A stretch of 5,768 nt of DNA from an uncultured Clostridia bacterium (GTDB taxonomy: Bacteria > Bacillota > Clostridia > TANB77 > CAG-508), in NCBI GenBank assembly GCA_947628885.1, contig CANRBO010000074.1, forward strand, positions 1 to 5,768, given 5' to 3'. This document shows positions 5,387 to 5,768 of this stretch, in pieces. The notes beneath the pieces were generated by a model that saw only the letters and a program-made list of their open reading frames with translations, did not search any database and was not told where the DNA came from. A program made the translations under genes and the position numbers. How positions within the stretch are numbered: the first letter of the stretch is position 1; each line of letters begins with the position of its first letter.

Positions 5387-5768
5387 ATGAACTTAATAGG
5401 TAAAATAATAGGTAATCGTTATGAAATCTTAGAAGAAGCTGGAAACGGAGGTATGGCAACAGTTTTCAAGGCTAAGGATCATGTACTTAATAGATATGTT
5501 GCTGTAAAAGTATTAAAAGATGAATACACAACAGATTCAGACTTCATAAAGAGATTTAATTCGGAAGCACAGTCTGCAGCAGGACTTTCACATGCTAACA
5601 TAGTTTCAATTTATGACGTAGGATTTGAAGAAGAAAATAATTTATACTATATAGTTATGGAGCTTGTAAAAGGTAAAACTTTGAAGCAAATCATAAAAAA
5701 AGACGGTGTAATATCTTGGAAATGGGCTGTAAATATTGCTATGCAGATAGCATCTGCATTAGAAGAAG
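5387..5768 (+). CDS. prkC: PrkC-like Ser/Thr protein kinase, N-terminal part (cut by window edge)
   Basis: The frame opens at ATG 5387, with AAAGGA (5373-5378) 8 nt upstream, and runs off the right edge after 127 codons. The N-lobe of a Hanks-type kinase is clear: NRYEIL (10-15), the glycine-rich loop GNGGMATVFKA (19-29), the ATP-anchoring lysine in VAVKVL (38-43, Lys41), the helix-C glutamate in FNSEAQSAAGLSH (Glu60), NIVSIYDVG (71-79) and the hinge YIVMELVKG (88-96). GGMA in the loop and the FxxEAQSAAxLSHxNIVxIYDVG pattern are typical of PrkC/PknB-type kinases. Those usually carry one membrane segment and external PASTA repeats binding peptidoglycan fragments; these would lie beyond the window, so the PASTA assignment rests on the N-lobe and the prpC neighbour. 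The 58-nt gap to prpC holds no terminator. Confidence 0.93.
   Translation, partial: MNLIGKIIGNRYEILEEAGNGGMATVFKAKDHVLNRYVAVKVLKDEYTTDSDFIKRFNSEAQSAAGLSHANIVSIYDVGFEEENNLYYIVMELVKGKTLKQIIKKDGVISWKWAVNIAMQIASALEE

Overview
The window is strongly AT-rich. Its start codons (ATG and TTG), good Shine-Dalgarno sites, protein signatures and the rlmN - PP2C phosphatase - Ser/Thr kinase gene order all point to a low-GC Firmicute, most likely a clostridial lineage. The species cannot be told from the sequence. TGG encodes Trp, and no sign of a recoded TGA was seen.

Layout: (1) Bases 3-110 are the 3' end of a + strand gene whose tail looks like a winged helix, followed by about 150 nt of AT-rich spacer. 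(2) Bases 261-791, minus strand, form a complete one-gene unit: promoter, leader, AGGAGG ribosome site, a 127-aa protein of the DUF1874 / STIV-B116-like family, and a terminator with a 15-bp stem. The best-known members of that family are the AcrIII-1/Crn2 ring nucleases, which destroy the cyclic tetra-adenylate signal of type III CRISPR systems. This copy keeps the fold signatures and the conserved His, but the Arg and Glu of the catalytic R-L-x-E-G segment appear as Ile and Lys. It also carries a C-terminal tail with two CxxC pairs. (3) Bases 840-1360 hold a divergently transcribed hotdog-fold acyl-CoA thioesterase. Its 3' end and stop codon lie inside the first unit of a three-copy 45-46-nt tandem repeat (1345-1481). 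(4) aspS (1574-3322) has its own extended -10 promoter and no visible T-box leader. It is followed by a 25-nt two-copy repeat and nested inverted repeats. (5) An rlmN-prpC-prkC cluster starts at 3548 and runs off the right edge: 23S rRNA/tRNA adenine-C2 methyltransferase, PP2C phosphatase, and the N-terminus of a PASTA-type (PrkC-like) kinase.

How the parts relate: aspS and rlmN both serve translation. prpC and prkC form the usual phosphatase/kinase pair that reads cell-wall state and controls growth. The thioesterase stands alone in lipid or CoA metabolism. The DUF1874 gene is the accessory element here. It sits in its own transcription unit between a partial wHTH protein and housekeeping genes, which fits an acquired gene. 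No CRISPR array, cas gene, integrase, transposase, tRNA or rRNA is visible, so any link to CRISPR or anti-CRISPR biology rests on family membership alone. No gene-free stretch exceeds 300 bases.
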